Below are positions 16,039-25,110 of a DNA stretch of 52,247 nucleotides, piece by piece (the first letter of the stretch is position 1; each line of letters opens with the position of its first letter). The stretch is from Peptoniphilus gorbachii. GTDB lineage: Bacteria; Bacillota; Clostridia; Tissierellales; Peptoniphilaceae. Under the pieces are notes generated by a model that was not told the DNA's origin, did not search any database, and was given only the letters and a program-made list of their open reading frames with translations. The position numbers were made by a program, and so were the translations under genes. The stretch covers positions 1-52,247 of the forward strand of contig NZ_JAFBDH010000009.1 in assembly GCF_016908115.1 (NCBI RefSeq), written 5' to 3'.

Positions 16039-17468
16039 TGGCTTTTACAGAAATAAGTTTTTTATTTTTTGTAGCCCTAACCCTTATAATATATAGGATT
16101 CTAGGAAATAAGTGGCAAGTTTTATTAATTGCCTCTTTTTTATATTACGGACTCTATGACGAAAGGGCTTTTTTATATCTTTTAACAGCTATATTAACAA
16201 CTTACTTAGGAGGAATATTTTTATACAAGCACAAAAATAGGCTAGTATTATTTTTAGTCCTTTTAATAAATTTTGGCATGCTTTTTCTTGTTAAATTTAC
16301 CGATATTTCTGTATTTAAAATTACTATTCCTCTTGGAATATCTTTTTATACTTTTATGGCAACTTCATATACAATTGATTTATATAGAAGAAAATACCAG
16401 CCGCAAAATAATATTTTTAAATATGCACTTTACTTGTCCTTTTTCCCACAAATTGTTCAAGGTCCAATTTCAAGATACGATGAAATTTCTGATGGCTTAT
16501 ACAACAAAAGTACAAGTAGCGAATTTTTTAGCAAGGGACTTTTGTTAGTTTTATATGGATATTTTAAAAAATTATTAATTGCAGATAGGGCTGCAATTTT
16601 AGTAGGAAAAGTTTTTGCTTCTCCCGATGAATTTAGTGGAGTTTTTGTATTTGTAGCAATAATTTTTTATTCAATTCAAATTTACTGTGATTTCAGTGGA
16701 GGAATTGACATTGCAAGGGGAATAGCCTATCTTTTTGGCGTTGAACTTGAAGAAAACTTCAAGAGGCCCTTTTTTGCAGAATCAATCTCAGATTTTTGGA
16801 GAAGGTGGCATACAACTCTTGGCTCTTGGATGAGGGATTATGTATTTTTCCCCCTATCTCTTACAAAATTATTTGGAACAATAAATAAAAAATCAAGAAA
16901 AATCTTAGGTAGACATGGAGGCAAGGTCTTAACCCTTACAATTTCAACCTATGTAGTATATTTTTTAATTGGAATTTGGCATGGCGGAGGATTTAATTTT
17001 ATTGCCTTTGGTTTTTACAATGGCACTTTGATTTCACTAGCTCTTTTATTTGAAAAGAGATTTGAAAAAATAAAAAAAGCTTTGAGAATCAATGATGAAA
17101 GCTTCCTTTATAGAGTCTTTAAAATAATTAGAACTACATTTTTGGTTTTTATTGGTAGATACTTCACGAGATCTGCTGGACTTAGACAAGCCCTTCACAT
17201 GATGAAGAAAACAATTGTTGATACAAATTTTAGATATGGAGATTTTGGTCTTCAAAGGCTTGATTTTATAATAATTGCCCTTTGCTTTTTGGCTGTAGCA
17301 ATTATTTCAATTTTACAAGAAAAAGAAATTGACTTAACAGAAAAATTTGTAAATTCAAATAAATTATTAACTTCTACATTTTTGATTTTAACAATGCTTC
17401 TTATAATTTATTTTGGAGTTTATTCAAAAAATTACGTGTCAGTGGAATTTATTTACAGAAATTATTAG
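16038..17468 (+). CDS. MBOAT-family membrane acyltransferase (DltB/AlgI-like)
   Basis: The protein has 476 residues and about eleven membrane helices. The MBOAT signature is clear: SISDFWRRWHTTLGSWMRDY (about 250-270) and the catalytic-histidine segment IGIWHGGGFN (about 312-321). Relatives are DltB and AlgI, which move an acyl group from a cytosolic donor across the membrane to an extracellular transferase or polymer. Carrier protein before it and an SGNH protein after it fit this role. Start by TAATG coupling with the carrier gene. Confidence 0.9.
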   Translation: MAFTEISFLFFVALTLIIYRILGNKWQVLLIASFLYYGLYDERAFLYLLTAILTTYLGGIFLYKHKNRLVLFLVLLINFGMLFLVKFTDISVFKITIPLGISFYTFMATSYTIDLYRRKYQPQNNIFKYALYLSFFPQIVQGPISRYDEISDGLYNKSTSSEFFSKGLLLVLYGYFKKLLIADRAAILVGKVFASPDEFSGVFVFVAIIFYSIQIYCDFSGGIDIARGIAYLFGVELEENFKRPFFAESISDFWRRWHTTLGSWMRDYVFFPLSLTKLFGTINKKSRKILGRHGGKVLTLTISTYVVYFLIGIWHGGGFNFIAFGFYNGTLISLALLFEKRFEKIKKALRINDESFLYRVFKIIRTTFLVFIGRYFTRSAGLRQALHMMKKTIVDTNFRYGDFGLQRLDFIIIALCFLAVAIISILQEKEIDLTEKFVNSNKLLTSTFLILTMLLIIYFGVYSKNYVSVEFIYRNY

Positions 17469-17475
17469 GTGAATT

Positions 17476-19257
17476 ATGAAAAATAAGAGATCGAGACAAT
17501 TTAATAAATTATTTATTATTATTGGGGTTATCATAATGGCTCTTATAGTTGTCTTTAATATTTTGACGGATTCCTTTAATGTATTTAATGATAATTTATT
17601 TAAGTGGTATTCCTATGATTTCACGCAAAACCCAAGGACTGCAAAAATAACTTATTTAAAAAAAATCCAAAAGGAAAAAAACTACAAAAACTTTATAATT
17701 GGAGCTTCAGGCTCTAGCTCTATTCCCACAAAAAAATTAAAAGAATATACAGGAAAAGATTATTTCAACTGTTTTTATTATGGGGCAGACCTTTATGACA
17801 CAGTTAAGACTGTAAAATTTTTAGTGAAAAATTATGATGTAGAATCAATTATAATGCCCTTTTCTATTCCATCAGCAAGTAAATATCATGAAAATAATAG
17901 AAATCTAAATTATTTATTGCACCCTTCTGTAAGTGGCGAAAATAAAATAAACTTCTACAAAAATTATGCCTTTGCAAATCCTAAATATGGAATGGATAAA
18001 ATAAAAGCAGAAAAAAACAATACTTATCTGCCAGATAATTTTGATGTATTTAACTTAGACGGCAGCTATGACAAGAGAGTTCGAGATACAGAATATATTG
18101 GCTCAAAAGAAGATTATATAAAAAATTTAGATTTTAAAGTTTATAATGAAAAAATTAAATTAAAAAATATTGATGAAGCAGTTGCTGCAATAAAAAGTAT
18201 AAAAGAAATGTGCCAAGAAAATAATGTTGATGTGAAATTTATTTTGACTCCAATGAGTAAAATGCAAAATGATAGATATGACGAGAATGAAGTAGAAGAA
18301 TACTTAAAAAAAGTTTCAGATGTGACAGAATATTGGGATTTCACTGACAGCACTTTTGAAAATGATCCTAGATTTTTCTATGACCCATCACACTTTAGAA
18401 ATGCCCTTGGAAATTTAATTTTAGATAAAATTTATAAGGGACAGGGTGAATTTGGAAGATTTGTAAAAAAAGGCGACTATAAAAAAATAAATAGTCCAAC
18501 AAAAAATTTAGAAAGAGAGTTTTACATCTATGCCTTTCATCATTTAAAGGACCAGGCAGAGGGACTTTATACCATAGATGCAAAAAGATTTGAAGAATTT
18601 TTAAAATTTTTAAAGGACAACAATATTGAAACAGTAAAATTTTCTGATTTAATTAGTTATGTTAAGGGAGAAAAAGACCTGCCTGAAAAATTTGGAATTA
18701 TTACTTTTGACGATGGTTATTCATCAAATATAGACATAGCATATCCCCTTCTAAAAAAATATGGGCAAGTGGCAACAATATTTCCCATTGGAAATTTAAT
18801 GGGAAGAGAAAAATATCCTGGCAATAACAAAGATATGAATAAGCATTTTTCAACTGAGGAAGCAAAAAAGGTTGAAGATGTATTTGAATTTGGTTCTCAC
18901 TCATATTTTTTCCATCAATCCTATAAAATCAAGGGAATAAAATATAGAGAAAACTTGGGCATGATTGAGGGAGAAAGAGAAAAAGACTTTATAAAAGATT
19001 TTAGAGAAGATTCAGAAAAATTTAAGGAAGTCTATAGAAAATTTAATAATCATGAACCCTATGTCTTTGCTTATCCTCAAGGAATTTATAACAATTTAAC
19101 AGAAGTGCTTTTGACAGAAGAAGGATATAAAGTCACTGTAACATCAGAGGAAGGCAAAAATACTATTGTAAAATATCTTCCCGAATCCCTTAGAAGACTT
19201 AGAAGAGTAAATATTTCTGAGGACAGAGATCTTGAAGAACTGATTATAAAAAAATGA
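17476..19257 (+). CDS. Membrane-anchored SGNH-like domain fused to polysaccharide deacetylase
   Basis: The protein has 593 residues. A membrane anchor (about 11-31) is followed by an extracellular SGNH-like domain (about 60-320) with GASGSSS (about 76, nucleophile candidate) and DPSHFRN (about 302, Asp-His of the triad), in the place DltD or AlgX/AlgJ holds in related clusters. The C-terminal part (about 345-593) is a NodB-type deacetylase: TFDDGYSS (about 409), GSHSYFFH (metal histidines, about 473) and AYPQG (about 533). All metal-binding residues appear intact. I know no standard Dlt member with this fusion. It could deacetylate a surface sugar and transfer or remove an acyl group on the same polymer (inference). 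Confidence 0.8.
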   Translation: MKNKRSRQFNKLFIIIGVIIMALIVVFNILTDSFNVFNDNLFKWYSYDFTQNPRTAKITYLKKIQKEKNYKNFIIGASGSSSIPTKKLKEYTGKDYFNCFYYGADLYDTVKTVKFLVKNYDVESIIMPFSIPSASKYHENNRNLNYLLHPSVSGENKINFYKNYAFANPKYGMDKIKAEKNNTYLPDNFDVFNLDGSYDKRVRDTEYIGSKEDYIKNLDFKVYNEKIKLKNIDEAVAAIKSIKEMCQENNVDVKFILTPMSKMQNDRYDENEVEEYLKKVSDVTEYWDFTDSTFENDPRFFYDPSHFRNALGNLILDKIYKGQGEFGRFVKKGDYKKINSPTKNLEREFYIYAFHHLKDQAEGLYTIDAKRFEEFLKFLKDNNIETVKFSDLISYVKGEKDLPEKFGIITFDDGYSSNIDIAYPLLKKYGQVATIFPIGNLMGREKYPGNNKDMNKHFSTEEAKKVEDVFEFGSHSYFFHQSYKIKGIKYRENLGMIEGEREKDFIKDFREDSEKFKEVYRKFNNHEPYVFAYPQGIYNNLTEVLLTEEGYKVTVTSEEGKNTIVKYLPESLRRLRRVNISEDRDLEELIIKK

Positions 19258-19407
19258 CAAAATAGACAATAAGAGCTTCCATTTTTAAATTTGATATTTT
19301 TTATATTAAATTGAAAGATTTTTACAAAAAAAAGCCTAGAATGCACGCTCTTGCATCCTTAAAACACTTGGATTTTGCCTGAAATGGTATAAAATTTAGA
19401 ACAATAA
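19258..19407. other. Intergenic debris between the Dlt-like cluster and the aminotransferase relic
   Basis: No gene is seen. An inverted repeat ATGCA-N6-TGCAT lies near 19340-19356, with a T-run on its minus-strand side (after GGC), which would act as a terminator for minus-strand transcription although no minus-strand gene remains. Probably the scar of a rearrangement. Confidence 0.4.
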
Positions 19408-19707
19408 ATTTCTGATGACATCCTAGAAGGGATCACAAGAGATGTAGTTATAGAGCTTGTCATAGAAGAGCTTGGCATTGAGTGCCTGGAAAAAGCAATA
19501 GCAAGGACTGAGCTTTATAACGCAGATGAAGTTTTTTTCTCAGAAACAGCCAAGGAAGTTGCCCAAGTAGTTGAAGTTGATGACATAAAAGTTGCCGATG
19601 GCAAACCAGGGGAGCTCACAATGAAGTTAAAGGAACTTTTCCGCGACTTGACTCATGGCAAGAAGGAAAAGTATAAGGACTCACTTAGACCAGTATATGT
19701 CAAATAA
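19408..19707 (+). pseudogene. ilvE: C-terminal fragment of a branched-chain amino acid aminotransferase
   Basis: An open frame without a start codon runs from an in-frame stop (19405-19407) to TAA at 19705-19707, about 99 codons. It reads like the last third of IlvE: SDDILEGITRD, then ARTELYNADEVFFSETAKEV, VADGKPGELTMKL and KYKDSLRPVYVK at the end. The first two thirds, including the PLP lysine, are missing, so it cannot be functional. Its codons (GGG, CTC, CGC, GCC) are richer in GC than those of the neighbours, suggesting import followed by deletion. No frameshift is seen in the remaining part. Confidence 0.85.
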
Positions 19708-19741
19708 GTTCGCCATATAAAATATCCACAAAGTGAAAAAT

Positions 19742-19768
19742 ACCGATTCCTAAGGAGTCGGTTTTTAA
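19742..19768 (+). terminator. Terminator left behind the aminotransferase relic
   Basis: Stem ACCGATTCC/GGAGTCGGT (one wobble) with a TAA loop, then TTTTT. It is preceded by ACAAAGTGAAAA, the same 12 bases that open the window before its first hairpin. Confidence 0.75.
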
Positions 19769-20184
19769 ATTTTTTAAAAAGTTTAATATAGCTTAGGCAA
19801 GTTAAAGTTAAAAAATCAATATTAATTAAAAAATCACTATATCACATGTAAAAGGTAATAAAACCAATGCAATTATTGATATTTAATTGATAAATTAATA
19901 TTTATTATTTTCTTGACTTTAACATCAAAACTATAATGTTAAACTTATATTAAATATTTGCAAATCTATATAAAATCACTTGTAAATTTATTTTTTTTGT
20001 GATTAAATTAATCTATTAAAAGGTATGAATAGCAGTATATAAAAGATTATACTAATATAGCTTTATATCCAAAACTGTCCAATTAAAATTTTGGGCTTTT
20101 TTATTAATTATATTTAATGGATTTTTAATTCTTAAATCTATTAAAAAGATAGCTTTAATTTTTATTTAAAAGGAGTAGTGTATT
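19769..20184 (+). promoter_or_regulatory. Upstream region of the G5 wall protein gene
   Basis: The stretch is very AT-rich and has no gene. It holds a perfect 8-bp inverted repeat TTTAACAT (19918-19925)/ATGTTAAA (19936-19943) across a TATAAT (19932-19937), a TATACT at 20048-20053 with a poor -35, and a terminator-like hairpin CCAAAA (20069-20074)/TTTTGG (20089-20094) followed by a T-run to 20102. Ribosome site AAGGAG at 20170-20175. If TATACT is the -10 box, the hairpin sits about 10 bases into the transcript. Confidence 0.45.
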
Positions 20185-23100
20185 ATGAATCCAATCAAGA
20201 ACGGTAAGCAGGTATTTGCCGTACTTTCTATGGCGACGGTTATGTCAATTTCCATGTCTGTAAAGGTAAATGCAGCATCAGAAGTTGACGCTGCTGCACA
20301 TACGGCAGCAAATGCAGTTGTACAAAGTGAAAATAAAAATACCTCAAGTAGTAATACAAATGTAAAGACAAACTCAGATGCAAGTTCTGAAAAAAGAGAA
20401 GGAGTTTCTGCTGTTGATTCAAAAGAATCTAACATTGGAGATAAATCAGCTGCAGTGGAATCAGCTAATTCTCTAGAAATGTCAGATGAAAATGTAGGCG
20501 GTCAAGTCGGCTCTGGGGATCAAAGCACAGAAAATGTAAATACTGAAGTTAAACAAACTTCAGAAGCTACAGATCCAGAAGAAAAGCAAGCAGAGGCACC
20601 GGCTGAGTCCTCTACTACGCCGGAAACGAAACCGGAGATAAGTGAAGAACAACCGCCGGCAGCTCAAAAAGCTCCGGAAGCATCTACTGAGCCAAACTAT
20701 ACTGATGATGAAAAGAAAATCAATAATTATAGTGACAGCGAACGTTATAAGGAAACTGATCTAGAGCCAGGCTCTACAATAGTTGAAAACTTTAAGACTG
20801 ATGAGGGAGTAGAAAAAGACGGTTTTAAGTTTGATACCTTAAACCCGTCAAAAACTTCTCCAAGCAAGACCGAATATGGTTATGTAATTTCTATCGATAA
20901 GAAAACAGGTCAAAGGACCTATACGAAAATTGTTGTATCAGATTCAGGTCGTATCCCTTCAACAGGAGGAGATAAAGCAATGATGGGCGAGGGAGAAAAA
21001 CTTACTCCTGATTCTCCTGATGTCACTTACAAACCTAATGAAGATGGTAGTATTACAGTGAATCGTGGTAGCCTATATGAATATGAAGCTAGTGAAGAAA
21101 CTCTAAAGCATATCAACAACAAGGACGTTAACACTACTGTCATTGGCATGAAGGACAATTATACCCAAGATAATCCAAATCTTAAGTTTTTTAATGGAAA
21201 TAACTTCTATATAACTTACAAGGTCAACCCATGGCCTAATGAAAATGACAAGCTCGAGCTTATGAAGCTAAATGGCGAATACAATGAAAAAGTATTTGTC
21301 AAGGGCCAAGACATCAATACCGGTGTAAAGGTAGACAATATTGACGCAAACGCCAAGGATAGACTGGTAGGTCAAGTCTATAACCCGATTACAGGAGCTG
21401 TTGTACCGGGTGCAAGAGCCTATATCGGGGATGACGGCAGCATCCATATCAAAATGCCGGAAGGCGCCCTTAAGAAAAATGCAGATGGCAAGTATGTAGT
21501 AAATGAAGAGTCAATTTTTAACACAAAAGACTACAAGGGCATCCAAAACCTGGATGTTAAATTCTTTGCTAGGCCTAGAACTGCTGACGAATTTAAAACC
21601 ATAGCAGAAACACCGGATGATTCTGGTGATACAGGTACCTATGTAGGGGCAGGGGCAGGAACCGGGACCATCAACCACAAGGGCGAAAATGTCACAATCG
21701 ACAAGCAAGGCATCGACCGCTACGATCACTACAATTTAATCGGTAAGCTTAAGATTAACCTTGATGATACTCGCTACTATAACCAAAGATTTGAAGACGG
21801 CAATCACGAAGATACTTCTACGATAACATCTTCAGCTGTGAAACCGGGTGAAGATTTTAAGGTTGAAATTGTACAACCAAATAATCCAACGAAAACTGAC
21901 AAATCTGCACTAGATATGAATGAAGCTGAAAAAAATGGAGAAGCTGCAGGCAAGATAAATTTAGATTTTATCAATAAGGCAAATGAAGGCAAAGCGGAAA
22001 AGGATAAGTGGAAGGTAGATGTAAATCCTCATGATATTTCTAGTTTCACCGTAACTCCACCAAAATCTGCCAAGGCAGGAGACTTTGTTGCAATTCCTGT
22101 AGAATACACCTACACCAACGGTTCAACAGATGTTCACTGGTTCCACTTTGTTGTCCAAGAGTCAGACAATAACCGTCCGGAATATCATGCGGAAGTTGGT
22201 TATAAGGGAGATACTTTAACTCAAACACCAGAGCTACCAAATGATGAGGCAGCAACCAAGAAAAACAAACCAAAATCTTATGAATTAGTAATGCCGGAAG
22301 ATGGCAGCAAATACAAAGATAGTGCAGGAAACGAATGGACAGATATTAAAGTTGATCCTGAAACCGGTGCAGTATCAGCAGTTGTACCTGAAGATGCTGA
22401 CATCAAGGGCGGAGAAAACCTCTATGTCAATGTCAAGGTAAATTACATTGATGAAAAAACCGGCGAAGCAAAGGAAGAAATTGTAAAAGCACAATTTATT
22501 GCTAGACCTAGGTATAAGCAAGAAGTGTCTAAGACATATACAAGTAAGATACCTTTTGAAACAAATGTAATTTACGATGATACTTTAGAAATAGGTAAGG
22601 TTGTAAAAACTGAAGGTAGGGTTGGAGAAACTGAAACCACTTTCAAACAAGTAGTAATTAACGGTGAAAAGGGAATCATCGACGAAAACGGTAATTTTGT
22701 AAAAGATAAGGAAGCTGTTGAAACTAAAACAATAACCGAAAAAGTTGATGCAGAAATTAGGATTGGTACAAAACCAGCAGTAACAACTGTAACAATACCA
22801 GCTGATACTGACTACGAAACTAGTGACTCTTTGAAAAAAGGCGATATGCAGTTAAAAGAAAAAGGTGAAGAGGGCGAAGTAACAATTATTACAAAGAGAG
22901 ACCCTGAAACCGGAGAAATAACTACAACCAAAGTTACAAACAAAGAAGCTAAGAACAAAAAAATGCTTATCGGTACTAAGACAGAAAATACTATAGTCCA
23001 TGAAGAAAGTATTCCTTTCGAATATGAAGTTACCTTTGACCCTAACTTACAACCAGGAGAAAAAGTAGTTGATCAAGAAGGCAAGCCTGGTAGCAAAACT

Positions 23101-24975
23101 ACTACTTATAATATTGTAAATTCAAAAATTGTAGGAGATCCAATAGTCAAAGAAACCGCACCTACTAAGGCTATAATAAGAGTTGGAGACCAAAAATTCA
23201 CCGGTGAAACAAGTCATGAAGTGACAGAGGAAACAAAATATATAACAATAGTTGAAGAAGACCCAAATTTACCAGTAGGAGAAACTAAAGAAGTTCAAGC
23301 TGGTGTAAGAGGATCTAAGACAACTAAGTATACTCAAAAATTTGAAAATGGTGTTCCAGGTGAAGTCAAAGAAGAGCTTGTAAGTGAAACACCAGCTGTA
23401 AATCGTATTGTTAAAGTTGGTACAAAGACTGTAACAGAACACATTTCTAAGGAAATTACAGAAGAAATACCTTATAAGGTAGAAATAAAATATGATGATT
23501 CTATGATAGCTGGAACAACTCGTGTAGAAACTCCTGGACAAGCAGGCAGTAAGACAACTGAGTATTATAGAAACCTTATAAATGGCAAGTTTGATGGGGA
23601 CTTAAATACAAGAGAAGTAAAAGATAAGTACAAAGCTCCTGTCGATGAAGTTATAGTTGTAGGTACCAAGGTTGCTGAAAACAACAAAGACTATAACAAT
23701 GATGTTGATGTTGAAATTGAATATGTTAAAGATGACAGTAAATATCTTGGATATGTCGAAAAAGGCGAATTGACAAAAGGTCATGTTGAAACAAAGATTG
23801 TCAATAAATTTGACCCAGCAACTGGCAAAATTATTACAACAGAAGAAGAAGTTGTAACTCCAGCAAAACAAAAAATAACTGTCGGTACAAAGAAATTTAC
23901 TGGAGAATTTACTCACACAATAGAAAAGACTCTTCCATTTGATACAGAAATCCAATATGATGACAACATGGAAGCAGGAACAAAAGAAGTTACTCAAAAA
24001 GGTGAAACTGGAAAAACTGAGCAAACTGTAAGTCAAAAATATACAAATGGAGTATTAGCTGATAAAGAATATTCTAAAGTAGAAACAACAAAAGAACCAG
24101 TTAAGGAAATTGTAAAAATTGGTACAAAACCAGTAGAAAAATTAGTTGAAATTCCATTTAATACAGAATATGTCTATGACAATACAATTGATGCTGGAAC
24201 TGTTCAAGATGATCTAGCTCATCCAGGAACAAAGGGTAGTGTGACTGTAAAAACTTACTTTGATAAAGAACTTGGAAAATTTGTAAGTGTGGAAGATGAG
24301 GCAAGCAAAGTAGCTCCAGTTAATAAGATTGTAAGAGTTGGCACAAAACCAACTGAAAATATGTGTCCAGCTCCAGTGAACCCAACGGATTCAACAAAGC
24401 CAGAAGATCCAAGAAACCCAGAAGATCCAAGAAACCCAGAAGATCCAAGAAACTCAGGTGGAGATAATTCAGGTATACCAGGAGAAACTACTGATAAACC
24501 AAACACGTCAGGCACACCAGATAATCATGACAAAAGTCCTAACAAACCAGTAAATCTTGAAAAACCAGTTGAGCCAAATAAGCCAGCTGAACCTGGAAAG
24601 GTTACTGAAGAAAAGATTACTGATGGTAAAACTCCAGAAGGCAAGACTCCAGAAGGAAAGAATCTTGAGGACAAAAGGTTTGAAGGGGAAAAGAAAATTT
24701 CTGATTCTGAAAAATCTGAAGAAGTAAATAAAACTGAAAAGGCAGAAAAATCTCAAGATGAAAAAGAACTTGTTAAAGAAGAAAAAGCCCAAGAAGAAAA
24801 ATTTGTGGCAAATAAAGTTCTAAATAGACAAGCTAAAAATGATGATAGAGCTCCTAAGACAGCTGACGCAGGTCTAGTTACTGAAACTGCATCAGCAGGT
24901 CTTGCATCAGGTCTACTTCTCCTACTTGGAAGACGCAAGAGAAGAAAAGAAGAAGAAAATAAAAAAAATAAATAA
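20185..24975 (+). CDS. Large cell-wall protein with eight G5-type repeats and variant sortase signal
   Basis: The protein has 1596 residues. Residues 1-30 look like a signal peptide ending VNA. A Ser/Thr/Glu-rich linker (about 31-180) precedes a long unique region (about 180-780) with Rib-like beta modules (AKAGDFVAIPVEYTY at about 635, a second near 700-770). Eight tandem G5-like repeats of about 75-85 residues follow (about 781-1395), each ending in a V/I-GTK-type motif, a fold linked to N-acetyl sugar binding and adhesion. A proline-rich wall spanner (1396-1540) contains PEDPRN three times. The C-terminus has APKTADAG, a hydrophobic stretch and GRRKRRK, a sortase signal whose first Leu is replaced by Ala. 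Base composition is higher in GC before about 22,500 than after, as in a mosaic gene. Confidence 0.82.
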   Translation: MNPIKNGKQVFAVLSMATVMSISMSVKVNAASEVDAAAHTAANAVVQSENKNTSSSNTNVKTNSDASSEKREGVSAVDSKESNIGDKSAAVESANSLEMSDENVGGQVGSGDQSTENVNTEVKQTSEATDPEEKQAEAPAESSTTPETKPEISEEQPPAAQKAPEASTEPNYTDDEKKINNYSDSERYKETDLEPGSTIVENFKTDEGVEKDGFKFDTLNPSKTSPSKTEYGYVISIDKKTGQRTYTKIVVSDSGRIPSTGGDKAMMGEGEKLTPDSPDVTYKPNEDGSITVNRGSLYEYEASEETLKHINNKDVNTTVIGMKDNYTQDNPNLKFFNGNNFYITYKVNPWPNENDKLELMKLNGEYNEKVFVKGQDINTGVKVDNIDANAKDRLVGQVYNPITGAVVPGARAYIGDDGSIHIKMPEGALKKNADGKYVVNEESIFNTKDYKGIQNLDVKFFARPRTADEFKTIAETPDDSGDTGTYVGAGAGTGTINHKGENVTIDKQGIDRYDHYNLIGKLKINLDDTRYYNQRFEDGNHEDTSTITSSAVKPGEDFKVEIVQPNNPTKTDKSALDMNEAEKNGEAAGKINLDFINKANEGKAEKDKWKVDVNPHDISSFTVTPPKSAKAGDFVAIPVEYTYTNGSTDVHWFHFVVQESDNNRPEYHAEVGYKGDTLTQTPELPNDEAATKKNKPKSYELVMPEDGSKYKDSAGNEWTDIKVDPETGAVSAVVPEDADIKGGENLYVNVKVNYIDEKTGEAKEEIVKAQFIARPRYKQEVSKTYTSKIPFETNVIYDDTLEIGKVVKTEGRVGETETTFKQVVINGEKGIIDENGNFVKDKEAVETKTITEKVDAEIRIGTKPAVTTVTIPADTDYETSDSLKKGDMQLKEKGEEGEVTIITKRDPETGEITTTKVTNKEAKNKKMLIGTKTENTIVHEESIPFEYEVTFDPNLQPGEKVVDQEGKPGSKTTTYNIVNSKIVGDPIVKETAPTKAIIRVGDQKFTGETSHEVTEETKYITIVEEDPNLPVGETKEVQAGVRGSKTTKYTQKFENGVPGEVKEELVSETPAVNRIVKVGTKTVTEHISKEITEEIPYKVEIKYDDSMIAGTTRVETPGQAGSKTTEYYRNLINGKFDGDLNTREVKDKYKAPVDEVIVVGTKVAENNKDYNNDVDVEIEYVKDDSKYLGYVEKGELTKGHVETKIVNKFDPATGKIITTEEEVVTPAKQKITVGTKKFTGEFTHTIEKTLPFDTEIQYDDNMEAGTKEVTQKGETGKTEQTVSQKYTNGVLADKEYSKVETTKEPVKEIVKIGTKPVEKLVEIPFNTEYVYDNTIDAGTVQDDLAHPGTKGSVTVKTYFDKELGKFVSVEDEASKVAPVNKIVRVGTKPTENMCPAPVNPTDSTKPEDPRNPEDPRNPEDPRNSGGDNSGIPGETTDKPNTSGTPDNHDKSPNKPVNLEKPVEPNKPAEPGKVTEEKITDGKTPEGKTPEGKNLEDKRFEGEKKISDSEKSEEVNKTEKAEKSQDEKELVKEEKAQEEKFVANKVLNRQAKNDDRAPKTADAGLVTETASAGLASGLLLLLGRRKRRKEEENKKNK
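24400..24453 (+). repeat. Three tandem 18-bp repeats in the wall-spanning region
   Basis: CCAGAAGATCCAAGAAAC occurs three times in a row (24400, 24418, 24436) without change, coding for PEDPRN. In-frame units of this kind change the length of the spacer by slippage. Confidence 0.9.
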
Positions 24976-24991
24976 GTTTAATTATTTGAAT

Positions 24992-25022
24992 AAAAGCTGC
25001 CATTTGGCGGCTTTTATTTTTT
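24992..25022 (+). terminator. Terminator of the G5 wall protein gene
   Basis: Stem AAAAGCTGCC/GGCGGCTTTT (one wobble) with loop ATTT, followed by ATTTTTTG. Confidence 0.85.
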
Positions 25023-25065
25023 GTATAAAAATTTTTGAGAGAGAAAGCCTTAAACTTATTATTTA

Positions 25066-25095
25066 TTGAAAAAGTCTATCTTAAAATGGTATCAT
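25066..25095 (+). promoter_or_regulatory. Promoter of the apbE operon
   Basis: TTGAAA (25066-25071), 18-base spacer, TATCAT (25090-25095). The TTG that could be read as an upstream start of the next gene is the -35 box, which supports the downstream ATG. Confidence 0.6.
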
Positions 25096-25110
25096 ATAGA
25101 AGGTGATAAA

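Noticed and set aside
13581-17468. Standard dlt operon for D-alanylation.
   Set aside because: Pocket residues of the adenylation enzyme, the added GNAT, the carrier sequence and the deacetylase fusion all differ from the classic set, so I do not assign dlt gene symbols.
24400-24453. Regular direct repeats that could suggest a CRISPR array.
   Set aside because: The units are 18 bases, contiguous without spacers, in frame and encode PEDPRN.
25066-25110. Upstream TTG start for the ApbE protein.
   Set aside because: The TTG is part of a -35 box, and the lipoprotein signal peptide starts at the ATG at 25111.
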